Source: Streptomyces carminius (lineage in GTDB: Bacteria > Actinomycetota > Actinomycetes > Streptomycetales > Streptomycetaceae). From it: a DNA stretch of 64,000 nt. Both the position numbers and the translations under genes were made by a program. Position 1 is the first letter of the stretch. Each line of letters starts with the position of its first letter. The stretch spans positions 186,001 to 250,000 of the forward strand of contig NZ_PGGW01000071.1 in assembly GCF_002794255.1 (NCBI RefSeq). The letters run 5' to 3'. Shown one piece after another: positions 44,123-55,155 of the stretch. A model generated the notes under the pieces. That model saw only the letters and a program-made list of their open reading frames with translations, did no database searches and had not been told where the DNA came from.

Positions 44123-44898
44123 GGTCGGCTCCCCGCGGTACGCGCCTTGCGGCGGGTCACGGCGTTGTCCGTGGCGCCGGTGATGGCGGAGATGATCTCT
44201 TCCTGCGATGTGGTCGCGACGTCGAAGACACCGTTGTTGCGGCCGAGGCGGAGTACCGCCACCCGGTCGGCGACCGCCTTGACGTCCGCCATGTTGTGGC
44301 TGATGAGGATGACGGCGAGACCGCGGTCGCGAAGCCGGTCGACCAGGTCGAGCACCTGTGCGGTCTGCTCGACGCCGAGGGCCGCGGTGGGCTCGTCGAG
44401 GATGACGAGCTTGGGCTCGCCCAGCATGGAGCGGGCGATCGCGACGGTCTGCCGCTGGCCGCCGGAGAGCGAGGCGATGGGGATGCGGACACTGGGTATG
44501 CGGATCGACAGGGTGTCGAGCAGCTCGCGGCTGCGGCGCTCCATCTCGATCTCGTCGAGGACCCTGCCGTGCATGATCTCGCGGCCGAGGAACAGATTGG
44601 CGACGACATCGAGGTTGTCGCACAGCGCGAGGTCCTGGTAGACGGTCGCGATGCCCAGGTCCTGGGCGTCGTGCGGCCTGTTGACCTCGACGGGGACACC
44701 CTGCCACTCGAAGACGCCCTCGTCGGCGGGGCCGACGCCGGCGATGGCCTTCACGAGGGTGGACTTTCCGGCACCGTTGTCGCCCACCAGGGCGACCACC
44801 TCGCCGGCGTGGACCTCCAGTTCGACATCGGTGAGCGCCTGTACGGCACCGAAGCGCTTGGAGATTCCGCGCAACGCCAGCACGGGCGTAGCGGACAC
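44119..44898 (-). CDS. xylG: Sugar ABC transporter ATPase (single domain)
   Basis: 259 residues with Walker A VGDNGAGKST, signature LSGGQRQTVAIARS, Walker B LVILDEPTAALG, and the switch His in LISHNM. Only one nucleotide-binding domain, whereas E. coli XylG has two fused; it would work as a homodimer. GTG at 44898 is chosen because AGGAG sits 9 bases upstream; TTG at 44907 is too near the same site. Coupled by 4 bp to xylH. Confidence 0.9.
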   Translation of the reverse strand: MSATPVLALRGISKRFGAVQALTDVELEVHAGEVVALVGDNGAGKSTLVKAIAGVGPADEGVFEWQGVPVEVNRPHDAQDLGIATVYQDLALCDNLDVVANLFLGREIMHGRVLDEIEMERRSRELLDTLSIRIPSVRIPIASLSGGQRQTVAIARSMLGEPKLVILDEPTAALGVEQTAQVLDLVDRLRDRGLAVILISHNMADVKAVADRVAVLRLGRNNGVFDVATTSQEEIISAITGATDNAVTRRKARTAGSRP

Positions 44899-45008
44899 GT
44901 GAACCAACTCCTAGAACGGGGTGGGAACCAGCCGCCCGGTGCCCGCGCCCCCGGTGGGATGGAGGGGGGCGCGGGCACCGGCGGGATCGAAGGGACTGGC
45001 CGTACCGC

Positions 45009-46115
45009 TTACTGCAGGCCGACCTTCTTGCACGCCGCGGCGTACTTGGAGGTGCAGATCTCCTCGACCTTGTAGAGGCCGTCCTTGACGATGGTGTCCT
45101 TGACCTTGTCCGCGGTCACCGAGATCGGCTGGATCAGCGTCGCGGGGATACCCTTGTGGGTCGGGCTGTCCACGGTGGCGTCGGTGTCGGGCTTCTCACC
45201 GCGGCCGAGGGCGACGGCCATCTCGGCGGCGGCGTAGGCCTCGGGCTTGAACGGCTTGTAGACCGTCATGTACTGCTCGCCCGCGACGATGCGCTGGACA
45301 CCCGCCAGCTCGGCGTCCTGGCCGGTGACCGGGGGCAGCGGGCTGACGCCGGCGCTCTTGAGCGCGGTGATGATGCCGCCCGCCAGGCCGTCGTTGGCGG
45401 AGTAGACGCCGACGATGTTCTCCTTGCCCACGGAGGCGATGGCGCCGTTCATGTTCTTGTTGGCCTCGCCCGGCTCCCAGTTGGTGGTGTCGTAGGACTT
45501 GCCCACCTTCACCTTGCCGTCGAGGACGGACTTGGCGCCCTTCTTGAACAGCGCGGCGTTCGGGTCGGTCGGCGAACCGTTCATCATCACGATCTGGCCG
45601 TCGTCCGCCTTGTCGCCCAGCGCGTCCAGCAGCGCCTGGCCCTGCACCTTGCCGACCTCCTCGTTGTCGAAGGAGGTGTAGGCGGAGATCGGGCCCTCGG
45701 CCAGCCGGTCGTAGGCGACGACGGGGATGCCGGCGTCGTCGGCCTTCTTGACCGAGTTGGCGATGGACTTGGAGTCCACCGCGTCCAGGATGATCACGTC
45801 CACCTTCTTGGTGACCATCGAGTTCATCTGCTGCTGCTGGACCGAGGCGTCCTGCTTGGCGTTGACGTAGCTGATCTCGCAGTCGGCGCAGAGTTCCTTG
45901 ACCCGCTCCTCGATCAGCGGCCGGTCGAAGTTCTCGTAGCGGGCCGTCTGGTCGTCCGGCATCAGCAGGCCGATGGTCAGCGGGCCGTCCTTCTTCTTCT
46001 CGTCGCCGCCCGAGCCGTTGTCACTGGCCTCCTTGGCGCTGCCGCAGGCGGCGAGCGAGACGGCCATGGCGGCGGCGGCCACCGCCACAGCGGTACGGCG
46101 CAGTTGCGTGTTCAT
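45009..46115 (-). CDS. xylF: Xylose-type sugar-binding lipoprotein
   Basis: 368 residues. Signal peptide with lipobox SLAACGS, then a two-lobed periplasmic-binding fold (GLLMPDDQTARYENFDRPLI, VDVIILDAVDSKSIANSV, 'VVAYDRLAEGPISAYTSFDN'). The pattern QQQQMNSMVTKKVDVIIL is close to XylF. ATG at 46115 has GGGAGG 6 bases upstream. First gene of xylFGH. Known Streptomyces homologues respond to the neighbouring ROK regulator; the operators upstream look LacI/ROK-like. Confidence 0.9.
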   Translation of the reverse strand: MNTQLRRTAVAVAAAAMAVSLAACGSAKEASDNGSGGDEKKKDGPLTIGLLMPDDQTARYENFDRPLIEERVKELCADCEISYVNAKQDASVQQQQMNSMVTKKVDVIILDAVDSKSIANSVKKADDAGIPVVAYDRLAEGPISAYTSFDNEEVGKVQGQALLDALGDKADDGQIVMMNGSPTDPNAALFKKGAKSVLDGKVKVGKSYDTTNWEPGEANKNMNGAIASVGKENIVGVYSANDGLAGGIITALKSAGVSPLPPVTGQDAELAGVQRIVAGEQYMTVYKPFKPEAYAAAEMAVALGRGEKPDTDATVDSPTHKGIPATLIQPISVTADKVKDTIVKDGLYKVEEICTSKYAAACKKVGLQ

Positions 46116-46257
46116 CCAGAACCTCCCTGACGAGGCCGCGTCACTGCGGCCGAGGTGGCTGGAAGTCAACTCGCACGAGTGTCCGCCGTCAAGAAGTAAA
46201 TCTTTAACGAGACCACAACAATGCCATGCGTGAACAAGGTGAACGCAGAGTGTCCGA

Positions 46258-46290
46258 GGGAGCGCTCTCTTCTGTCGGAGAGCGCTCTCC
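46258..46290. promoter_or_regulatory. Two GAGCGCTC operators, 20 bp apart
   Basis: GGGAGCGCTCTC centred at 46263.5 and the perfect 14-mer GGAGAGCGCTCTCC centred at 46283.5, exactly two helical turns apart. Close in form to LacI-family sites of Streptomyces (CebR box TGGGAGCGCTCCCA). They lie about 145 bp upstream of xylF. Confidence 0.6.
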
Positions 46291-46371
46291 CGTCCTCTCG
46301 GGTTCATCGTTTTTCGGCCATTTCGGTCTCACTCCGGGCCGGCAGTGACCGCGCGGAGCGACGTGAAGGGC

Positions 46372-46435
46372 CGCACCGGGGCACGTCCCGCCGGAGCCGG
46401 TCCGGACCGGCTCCGGCGGGACGTGCCCCGGTGCG
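46372..46435. terminator. 64-bp perfect zero-loop palindrome
   Basis: Two exact 32-bp arms beginning CGCACCGGGGCACG with no spacer, 28 bp past the ROK stop. Probable terminator of the ROK gene facing the xyl operators. Confidence 0.65.
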
Positions 46436-46462
46436 TGTGTGCCGACGGGAGCGCCCGCCCGC

Positions 46463-47686
46463 TCAGGCCCCGGCGGCGGACGCCGCGACCGCGGGCACGG
46501 TGCTCAGGGTGCCCGGCGTACCGTCCAGCAGTGTGGAGTCGCCCATCTCGCTCAGCACCAGTGCCAGCGCGCCGAGCACCTCGGCACGGCTGCCCAGGGC
46601 GCCCGGCACCACCGTCAGCCGCCGGGCGGCGCTGGGGATGGCGTACCGGGAGACGGAGTCGCGGATCGGATCGAGCACCAGCTCGCCGGCCTCCGCCAGA
46701 TCGCCGCCGAGCACGATCCGGCTGGGGTTCAGCACGTTGCACAGGTTGGCCACCCCGCTGCCGACATGGCGCCCGATGTCGGCCACCACCCGGCGGCAGC
46801 CCGGATCACCGCGGCGGGCGAGCCTGACCACCTCGGCCATGGTCAGGTCGGAGCCGTGGCTGGAGTACAGCAGGGGCAGGACGTAGCGGGCGGCGGTGAA
46901 CGTCTCCAGACAGCCGCGGTTGCCGCAGCGGCACACCGGGCCGGACTCGTCCAGGGTGATGTGGCCGATCTCCCCCGCCGTGCCGCCCGGGCCCCGGTAG
47001 ATCCGGCCGTTGATCACCAGCCCCGCGCCGACCCCGCTGGCCACCTTGATGTACGCCAGGTCCCGTGCGCCGCGCCCGCCGCCCCACACCAGCTCGCCGA
47101 GCGCGCCGAGGTTGGCGTCGTTGTCGACGTGGACCGCCACACCGAGCCGGGCGGACATCTCCTCGCGGGGGTTGGCGCCGACCCAGCCCGGCAGGATGGC
47201 GGTGGAGCCCAGCGCCCCGGTCTCCACGTCGATCGGGCCGGGGACGCCCAGACCGATCCCGATGACCTTCTCGCGCCGGAAACCGGTGGCGGCGATCAGC
47301 CGCTCGACGAGCCGTTCGGCCCGGTCGAAGCCCTGGGGGGCGGAGGCGTCCACGTCGATCGGCTCGGATTCCTCGGCGAGCACCTGGTGCGCCAGGTTGC
47401 CGACTGCCACCCGCAGATGGGAGTGGCCGAAATCCACCCCCACGACGATCCCGGCGTCCCCCGACAGCGAGACGCTGCGGGCCCGGCGGCCGCCGGCGGA
47501 GGTGGGCGTGACCTCGACGGTGCCGCCGTCCTTCAGCTCCCGGACGATGTTGGAGACCGTCGCGGCCGACAGTCCGGTGGTCCTGGCGATCTCCGCCTGC
47601 GTCAGCGAGCCCGCCATGCGCACCGCCCGCACCACCCGTTCCAGATTGGCCCGGTGCAGTGAGGACTGCGACCCCGGAGTCTCCAC
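46463..47686 (-). CDS. ROK-family transcriptional regulator (Rok7B7-like)
   Basis: 407 residues. N-terminal winged helix (SLTQAEIARTTGLSAATVSNIVREL), then a sugar-kinase-like ROK domain: VVGVDFGHSHLRVAVG, VDNDANLGALGELVWG, the ROK zinc site CRCGNRGCLE, and GGTAGEIGHITLD. Position between xylFGH and ngcEFG matches S. coelicolor Rok7B7 (SCO6008), which acts on sugar uptake and development. GTG at 47686. An inverted repeat GACAGC-N7-GCTGTC lies about 100 bp upstream. Confidence 0.88.
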   Translation of the reverse strand: METPGSQSSLHRANLERVVRAVRMAGSLTQAEIARTTGLSAATVSNIVRELKDGGTVEVTPTSAGGRRARSVSLSGDAGIVVGVDFGHSHLRVAVGNLAHQVLAEESEPIDVDASAPQGFDRAERLVERLIAATGFRREKVIGIGLGVPGPIDVETGALGSTAILPGWVGANPREEMSARLGVAVHVDNDANLGALGELVWGGGRGARDLAYIKVASGVGAGLVINGRIYRGPGGTAGEIGHITLDESGPVCRCGNRGCLETFTAARYVLPLLYSSHGSDLTMAEVVRLARRGDPGCRRVVADIGRHVGSGVANLCNVLNPSRIVLGGDLAEAGELVLDPIRDSVSRYAIPSAARRLTVVPGALGSRAEVLGALALVLSEMGDSTLLDGTPGTLSTVPAVAASAAGA

Positions 47687-48003
47687 GACTCATCCACTCC
47701 CGCCTCGACGGGCGGCCCGACCGCCTGCCCGTCCGCCGCACCTCGCCGACGGGGGTGCGGCTTGTCTCCAACACGTGAACTCCAAGGACAGCCTGAAGCG
47801 CTGTCTCCCGTCAAGACCTTGAGCGGGGTGGGCGTTCACCCGCCGAACAATCACGGAGGGTGACGAGCTGTGTGTGCGGGGCTTTCACCGCGGCAGGACG
47901 GGCTCCCCGGCGGCCGCCCCCGGGGAGCCCGTCAAGAAGTCGAACGCGGGAGAGCACCCGGGCCGGACATGCCCGGCATGCCGGAGACGGCGGGCATGAA
48001 GCG
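47687..48003. other. 317-bp gap upstream of the ROK gene
   Basis: Contains the ROK promoter region, an inverted repeat GACAGC-N7-GCTGTC (about 47788-47806) and the ngcG terminator. No gene. Confidence 0.4.
47897..47933 (-). terminator. Terminator of ngcEFG
   Basis: 13-bp perfect arms GACGGGCTCCCCG / CGGGGAGCCCGTC with a C/G-rich loop, 70 bp past the ngcG stop. Confidence 0.7.
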
Positions 48004-48996
48004 CTACTTCAGGGCGCCGGCCGTCAGTCCGGCCTGCACCTGGCGCTGGAAGACCACATAGACGACCAGGATGGGCAGCACCGCCAGGGTGAGCCCCGCG
48101 AAGAGGCCGCCCCAGTTGCCCCGGTAGCCCGTCTGGGCCGCCAGGTTGGCCAGGCCCTGGGTGAGGACGTACTTGTCGGGATCCCCCACATGCACCACCT
48201 GGGGGATCAGGTACTGGTTCCACTGGCCCAGGAAGTTGAAGATCCCCACGCTTATCAGGCCGGGCTTGGCCATCGGCAGCATCACCTGGAAGAAGATCCG
48301 GCTGTGCGAGGCGCCGTCGATCTCCGCCGCCTCCGCGATGGAGGCGGGCAGCGTCCGGAAGAAGGCCGCCATGAAGAAGACGGTGAACGGCAGCGAGTAG
48401 GCGATGTAGACCAGGATCAGGCCGTGGTAGGTGTCCAGCAGCGCGAAGTTCTTCATCACGAAGAACAGCGGCACCAGGGCGACGATGATCGGGAAGGCCA
48501 TGCCGCCGACGAACAGGAAGTAGACCAGCCGGTTGCCGGGGAAGTCGTAGCGGGCCAGGACGTACGCCACCATCGAGCCCAGCAGCATCGTGCCGGACAC
48601 CGAACCGGCCACCACGATCAGCGAGTTGACCGTGTACTGGCCGATGTTGGCCTCGTTCCAGGCGAAGGACCAGTTCTCCCAGTGCAGCTTCGACGGCAGC
48701 GACCAGGGATCCTCCAGGATGGCCCCGGAGGACTTGAAGGAGTTCATCACCGCCCACAGCAGGGGGCCCGCGGCCAGCACGGCCCACAGCACCAGGAAGG
48801 CGTGCGAGAAGGCGTTGAGGGTGCGGCCCCCCTCGCTGCCGGGCCCGGGCCGCTCCTGCTTCCCGGCCCCGGCGCCGGCGGGGGTGCCCGTGCCGTCCGT
48901 GCTCCCGATGTCCTCGCCGGCGCCCCTGGTGAGGGCGGCGGCGGTCTCCTCGGGGTCCCCCGGGCGGATGGAGGGGGACGGTCCTGCTGCGGTCAT
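48004..48996 (-). CDS. ngcG: Carbohydrate ABC transporter permease (MalG type)
   Basis: 330 residues. A Gly/Pro-rich cytoplasmic N-terminal tail of about 65 residues, then six hydrophobic segments. The EAA loop reads EAAEIDGASHSRIFFQVMLP, which docks the ATPase. ATG at 48996 follows GGGGAGAG. Third gene of ngcEFG; no ATPase is encoded here, as in S. coelicolor/S. olivaceoviridis where the shared MsiK ATPase is used. Confidence 0.88.
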   Translation of the reverse strand: MTAAGPSPSIRPGDPEETAAALTRGAGEDIGSTDGTGTPAGAGAGKQERPGPGSEGGRTLNAFSHAFLVLWAVLAAGPLLWAVMNSFKSSGAILEDPWSLPSKLHWENWSFAWNEANIGQYTVNSLIVVAGSVSGTMLLGSMVAYVLARYDFPGNRLVYFLFVGGMAFPIIVALVPLFFVMKNFALLDTYHGLILVYIAYSLPFTVFFMAAFFRTLPASIAEAAEIDGASHSRIFFQVMLPMAKPGLISVGIFNFLGQWNQYLIPQVVHVGDPDKYVLTQGLANLAAQTGYRGNWGGLFAGLTLAVLPILVVYVVFQRQVQAGLTAGALK

Positions 48997-49022
48997 GGTG
49001 TTGCTCTCCCCACGCGTCCTGG

Positions 49023-50069
49023 TCAGAACTCGATCCGGTCCTTGCTCCGCCCGAGCGTCATCGCCACCACGGCGAAGACCATGGTGACGATCAGCAGGGC
49101 CACGGCGACGGCGGTCGCGTAACCGGCCTGCCCGTCCTGGAACGCCTTGTTGTAGAGGTAGACCGGCGTGACGATGGTCGAGTAGGCGGGACCGCCCTGG
49201 TTCACCGTCAGGATGTGCACCACGGCGAAGGCGTCGAGCGCCATGATGCCCATGTACACCCAGCCGGTCTGCACGGTGTCGCGCATCAGCGGCAGGGTGA
49301 CGCGGAAGAACGTGGCGACCCGGCCCGCGCCGTCCAGCAGCGCGGCCTCGTAGATCTCCCGGGGGATCGACCCCATCGCGGCGGAGAACAGCACCACGTA
49401 GAAGCCGACGTTCGCCCACACCATCACGGTCACGACGCACCAGAAGGCCAGTCGCGGATCACCCAGCCAGCTCTGGTGCCACTCCTCCAGGCCGAGGATC
49501 GTCAGCACGCCGTTGAGCAGGCCGCCGGCCGGGTTGAAGATGTACTTCCACAGCACCACGACGATCGCGATGGACAGGGCCTGCGGGAAGAAGTAGACGA
49601 TCTTGTAGAAGTGCGAGCCGCGGACTCCGGCGACCGCCTCGCCCCGCCGGTGCCGGCCCCCGACGTTGAGCATGAAGGCGAAGAACACGCCCAGGCCCAG
49701 GGTGAGGACCGGGAGGACCAGCAGCAGCAGGACGTTGTGCCACAGCGCCTTGCGGAAGATCTCGTCGTCCAGCAGCCGCTCGAAGTTGTCCAGGCCGACG
49801 AAGGCGAAGTCGCTGCTCAGCCCCGTCCAGTCGGTCAGCGAGTACCAGAACGTCTGGAAGAAGGGCGACACGACCAGGATGCCGTAGAGCACCAGCGGCA
49901 CCGCGAGGAAGCCCGCGACGAAACGGTACTTCAGATAGGTCCGGTAGTGCGGGGAGTTCCGCGGTCCTCCCCGCTTCCCGGTCCTCCCGGTGCCCCGTTT
50001 CGCGCCGGTCCCCGCCGGTGGTGCCGGCGCCCCGCCGGCCCCGGCCGCCGTACGGCTGTCACTGGCCAT
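49023..50069 (-). CDS. ngcF: Carbohydrate ABC transporter permease (MalF type)
   Basis: 348 residues. Basic N-terminal tail, then about six hydrophobic segments; EAA loop YEAALLDGAGRVATFFRVTLP. 26 bp upstream of ngcG and 55 bp downstream of the binding-protein gene in the same orientation, so part of one operon for N-acetylglucosamine and chitobiose uptake. Confidence 0.88.
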   Translation of the reverse strand: MASDSRTAAGAGGAPAPPAGTGAKRGTGRTGKRGGPRNSPHYRTYLKYRFVAGFLAVPLVLYGILVVSPFFQTFWYSLTDWTGLSSDFAFVGLDNFERLLDDEIFRKALWHNVLLLLVLPVLTLGLGVFFAFMLNVGGRHRRGEAVAGVRGSHFYKIVYFFPQALSIAIVVVLWKYIFNPAGGLLNGVLTILGLEEWHQSWLGDPRLAFWCVVTVMVWANVGFYVVLFSAAMGSIPREIYEAALLDGAGRVATFFRVTLPLMRDTVQTGWVYMGIMALDAFAVVHILTVNQGGPAYSTIVTPVYLYNKAFQDGQAGYATAVAVALLIVTMVFAVVAMTLGRSKDRIEF

Positions 50070-50124
50070 GCCGCCCTCGTCCCGTCTGCGTGTCGTCGGC
50101 TGTTCCCCGGCGTCCCCCGGCCGT

Positions 50125-51549
50125 TCAGGCGTGCTTGTACTTCTTGACGGAGTCGTCCTTCGCCGTCCGGTCGGCGTACTCCTGACACTTGTTCATGGCG
50201 TCGGCCGGCTTCGTCCGGCCGGCCATCAGCTCGGCGAGCACCGAGCCGATCTGCTGCTTGTGGAGCGTCGGGTACCAGTCGAAGAGCCGGGGGTTGAGCA
50301 CGTTGTCCCCGGCGTCCTCCAGCGCCTTGCTGGCCGAGGCGAGGCCGGAGGACATGTCCAGGCCGTCGGTGGCCCCGGCGACACAGCTCAGCGACTTCAC
50401 CAGCTTGGAGAAGTTCTGCGCGGACTGCCTGCTCAGCATGATCCGCAGGAACTCCATGCCGCCGGCCGCGTTCTTCGCGTCCCTGGGCACGATGAACGGC
50501 TCGCCCGCCTGTGCCCACAGGGTGCCGAAGGGCAGCTTGTCGGAGGCGTCCAGACCGGTGACCGGGCCGACGGCCATCCCGAAGTCCTTCGGCGTGGTGT
50601 CGGCGGCCTCGTTCTCCACCCAGGAGCCGTTGGGGATGAACAGGCACTTGCCCTTGGTCCACTGGGTCTGGGACTGGATGTGGTCCAGGCCCGGGGTGCC
50701 CTTGAGGACGTAGCCCTTGGCGGCCAGCTCGTGGTAGGCCTCGAAGGCGCTCTTGACGGCGTCCTGCTTCCAGGCGTTGGGCTCCAGGTTGTCGATGTTC
50801 TTCAGCGCCTCGGGGCCGCCGATCTTCCCGATGAACGGGTAGAGGGTGAAGGGGATGTAGTACGGGTGCTGGCCGGCGTACGTCCAGCCCGCGATGCCCT
50901 TCTTCTTCGCCTTGGCGCACAGGGCGAGCATCTCGTCCCAGGTCTTCGGGTACTCCCAGTCGTTGTCCGCGAGCAGCTTCTTGGAGTACCACTGGCCGTA
51001 GACGGTGAAGGCGTAGTTCAGGCACCAGACCTTCTCGTCACCGTACTGGCCCATCTCGATGGTGCCCGGGAAGAGGGTGTCGCGGACCTTGGTGTCCGGG
51101 TCGTCGACCGAGGGGGCGTCCAGCAGCGGGCTCAGCTCGGTGAGCTGGTCCTTGGCCGCCAGGGTGGGGTTGTCCATCTGCTCGGCGCCGGAGTTGTCGA
51201 TGAGGTCCGGCGGGTTGCCGCCGACCATCCGGGGCTGGAGGAGCGAGCGGATCTTCTGGGTGGCGGTGAGCTTGACCTTGCCGTAGTCCTGCTCGTAGAT
51301 CTTCGCGGCGTCCTTGCCGTACTGGGTGCCGAAGCCGCCGTCGAAGATGACGAAGTCCAGGCCCGCGTCCTTGTTGACGCCCAGGGGGTTGTCGTCGGTC
51401 TTCTTCCCCCCGGTGACCCCCTTGTCGCCGTTGTCGCCGTCGCCGCCGGTGGCGCAGGAGGACAGCACACCCATGGCGGGGACGGCGACCAGGCCCGCCG
51501 CGGTGGCCCGCTTGATCAGATCACGACGGTTGACATCGGTGGATCCCAT
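50125..51549 (-). CDS. ngcE: N-acetylglucosamine/chitobiose-binding protein NgcE
   Basis: 474 residues. Twin-arginine signal NRRDLIKRATAAGL followed by a lipobox LSSCAT, so a Tat-exported lipoprotein. The mature part is a cluster-B extracellular sugar-binding protein (DFVIFDGGFGTQYG, GGNPPDLIDNSGAEQMDN, 'GQWYSKKLLADNDWEYPKTWDEM', FIPNGSWVENE), as I recall for NgcE. First gene of the operon. A DasR-type site lies about 190 bp upstream. Confidence 0.88.
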   Translation of the reverse strand: MGSTDVNRRDLIKRATAAGLVAVPAMGVLSSCATGGDGDNGDKGVTGGKKTDDNPLGVNKDAGLDFVIFDGGFGTQYGKDAAKIYEQDYGKVKLTATQKIRSLLQPRMVGGNPPDLIDNSGAEQMDNPTLAAKDQLTELSPLLDAPSVDDPDTKVRDTLFPGTIEMGQYGDEKVWCLNYAFTVYGQWYSKKLLADNDWEYPKTWDEMLALCAKAKKKGIAGWTYAGQHPYYIPFTLYPFIGKIGGPEALKNIDNLEPNAWKQDAVKSAFEAYHELAAKGYVLKGTPGLDHIQSQTQWTKGKCLFIPNGSWVENEAADTTPKDFGMAVGPVTGLDASDKLPFGTLWAQAGEPFIVPRDAKNAAGGMEFLRIMLSRQSAQNFSKLVKSLSCVAGATDGLDMSSGLASASKALEDAGDNVLNPRLFDWYPTLHKQQIGSVLAELMAGRTKPADAMNKCQEYADRTAKDDSVKKYKHA

Positions 51550-51741
51550 GCTCAGGTCCTCGCCTTCTCCGGGACTCGGGTGGTGTGCCGGGGTCTCCGG
51601 GCACCGCCGGTGAGTTGATGAAGCTGGGTGGTCGGGATGTGTGCCGGGGCTGCGCAGAACCGTACGGGGGCCGTGCGGGGCCGTGCCGATGACCGCTCTC
51701 TCCCGGGCCAGCGGTCATCTCGTACGACCGCTCGGACGCCG

Positions 51742-51757
51742 ACAGGTATAGTCCACT
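51742..51757 (-). promoter_or_regulatory. dre-like (DasR) site upstream of ngcE
   Basis: On the ngcE strand it reads AGTGGACTATACCTGT, matching the DasR consensus AGTGGTCTAGACCACT at 12 of 16 positions. DasR controls GlcNAc/chitin genes, which fits the target operon. Confidence 0.55.
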
Positions 51758-51831
51758 TCCCTTCCGATGGGCAAGATCGATGCGTGGTCGGCCGTCAGAC
51801 TTTCCCGAGTTGAGACCTCCGGGAAACGCGG

Positions 51832-51868
51832 CGGAGCCGTACCTCCCACCAAGGGAGGTACGGCTCCG
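51832..51868 (-). terminator. Terminator of acnA
   Basis: 16-bp perfect stem starting CGGAGCCGTACCTCCC, loop ACCAA, 49 bp past the acnA stop. Confidence 0.75.
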
Positions 51869-51916
51869 TCACCATTGGCCGAACGGCGCCTCAGGCGGCG
51901 CGGGCGGCCCGTCCGG

Positions 51917-54754
<2,838 letters not shown>

Positions 54755-54900
54755 GACAGTCTCCTTCAATTGCATGAGTTCGCGCGTACCACCGCGATCC
54801 TGCCGCCCCGGACCCCGACCTCTCCGGTAAGGTTCGCCTAAGTTCGGCTCATCCCACCGGTTCTGTCGGCGGACGCGGCGGCGGTGCGTCTCTCGGCAGA

Positions 54901-54918
54901 TATCTCGATGTCGAGATA
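54901..54918. promoter_or_regulatory. Inverted repeat TATCTCGA-TG-TCGAGATA
   Basis: 8-bp perfect arms, 2-nt spacer, about 150 bp upstream of acnA. Its right arm continues as GAGATAAC, which recurs in the dyad at 55128. Shared regulation is inferred. Confidence 0.55.
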
Positions 54919-55127
54919 ACTCTAGTACATGACCGCCCGGCGGTCATGCCCCGGCCTGCCTTCCGGGTACCCGCGCACCCCGCCTCAACCGGCCGGGCCC
55001 GGCCCGGCACTTCCACCCGGTCGGCCCCCTTGACCCGCCCGGGAGTGGAAACACGGAGGGAGATGCGAGGAAGTCGTGCGGAAAATATGAGAAAGACCCG
55101 AACGCACCATTCCTCCCAGGAGTTGAC

Positions 55128-55143
55128 ATCTCATATCTGAGAT
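55128..55143 (+). promoter_or_regulatory. Inverted repeat ATCTCA-N4-TGAGAT within murA-like promoter
   Basis: 6-bp arms immediately downstream of TTGACA (55123-55128) and 12 bp before the ATG at 55156. A repressor here would block transcription; the HTH domain of the gene product itself is the natural candidate. Confidence 0.55.
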
Positions 55144-55155
55144 AACATCGACCCC

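Larger units (their letters stand above)
46116..46462. other. 347-bp intergenic region with operators and palindrome
   Basis: Holds, from left to right, the xylF promoter region (AT-rich AAGTAAATCTTTAAC at about 46193-46207), two operator-like dyads (46258-46290), and a 64-bp perfect palindrome (46372-46435). No gene. Confidence 0.5.
51550..51916. other. 367-bp intergenic region
   Basis: Upstream of ngcE. Contains a dre-like site (51742-51757) and the acnA terminator (51832-51868). The inverted ATGACCGCT/AGCGGTCAT pair near 51690-51720 may be another operator. No gene. Confidence 0.45.
54755..55155. other. 401-bp divergent promoter region acnA/murA-like
   Basis: Carries two dyads sharing GAGATAAC. 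One (54901-54918) faces acnA and the other (55128-55143) overlaps the murA-like promoter. No gene is supported. Confidence 0.5.
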
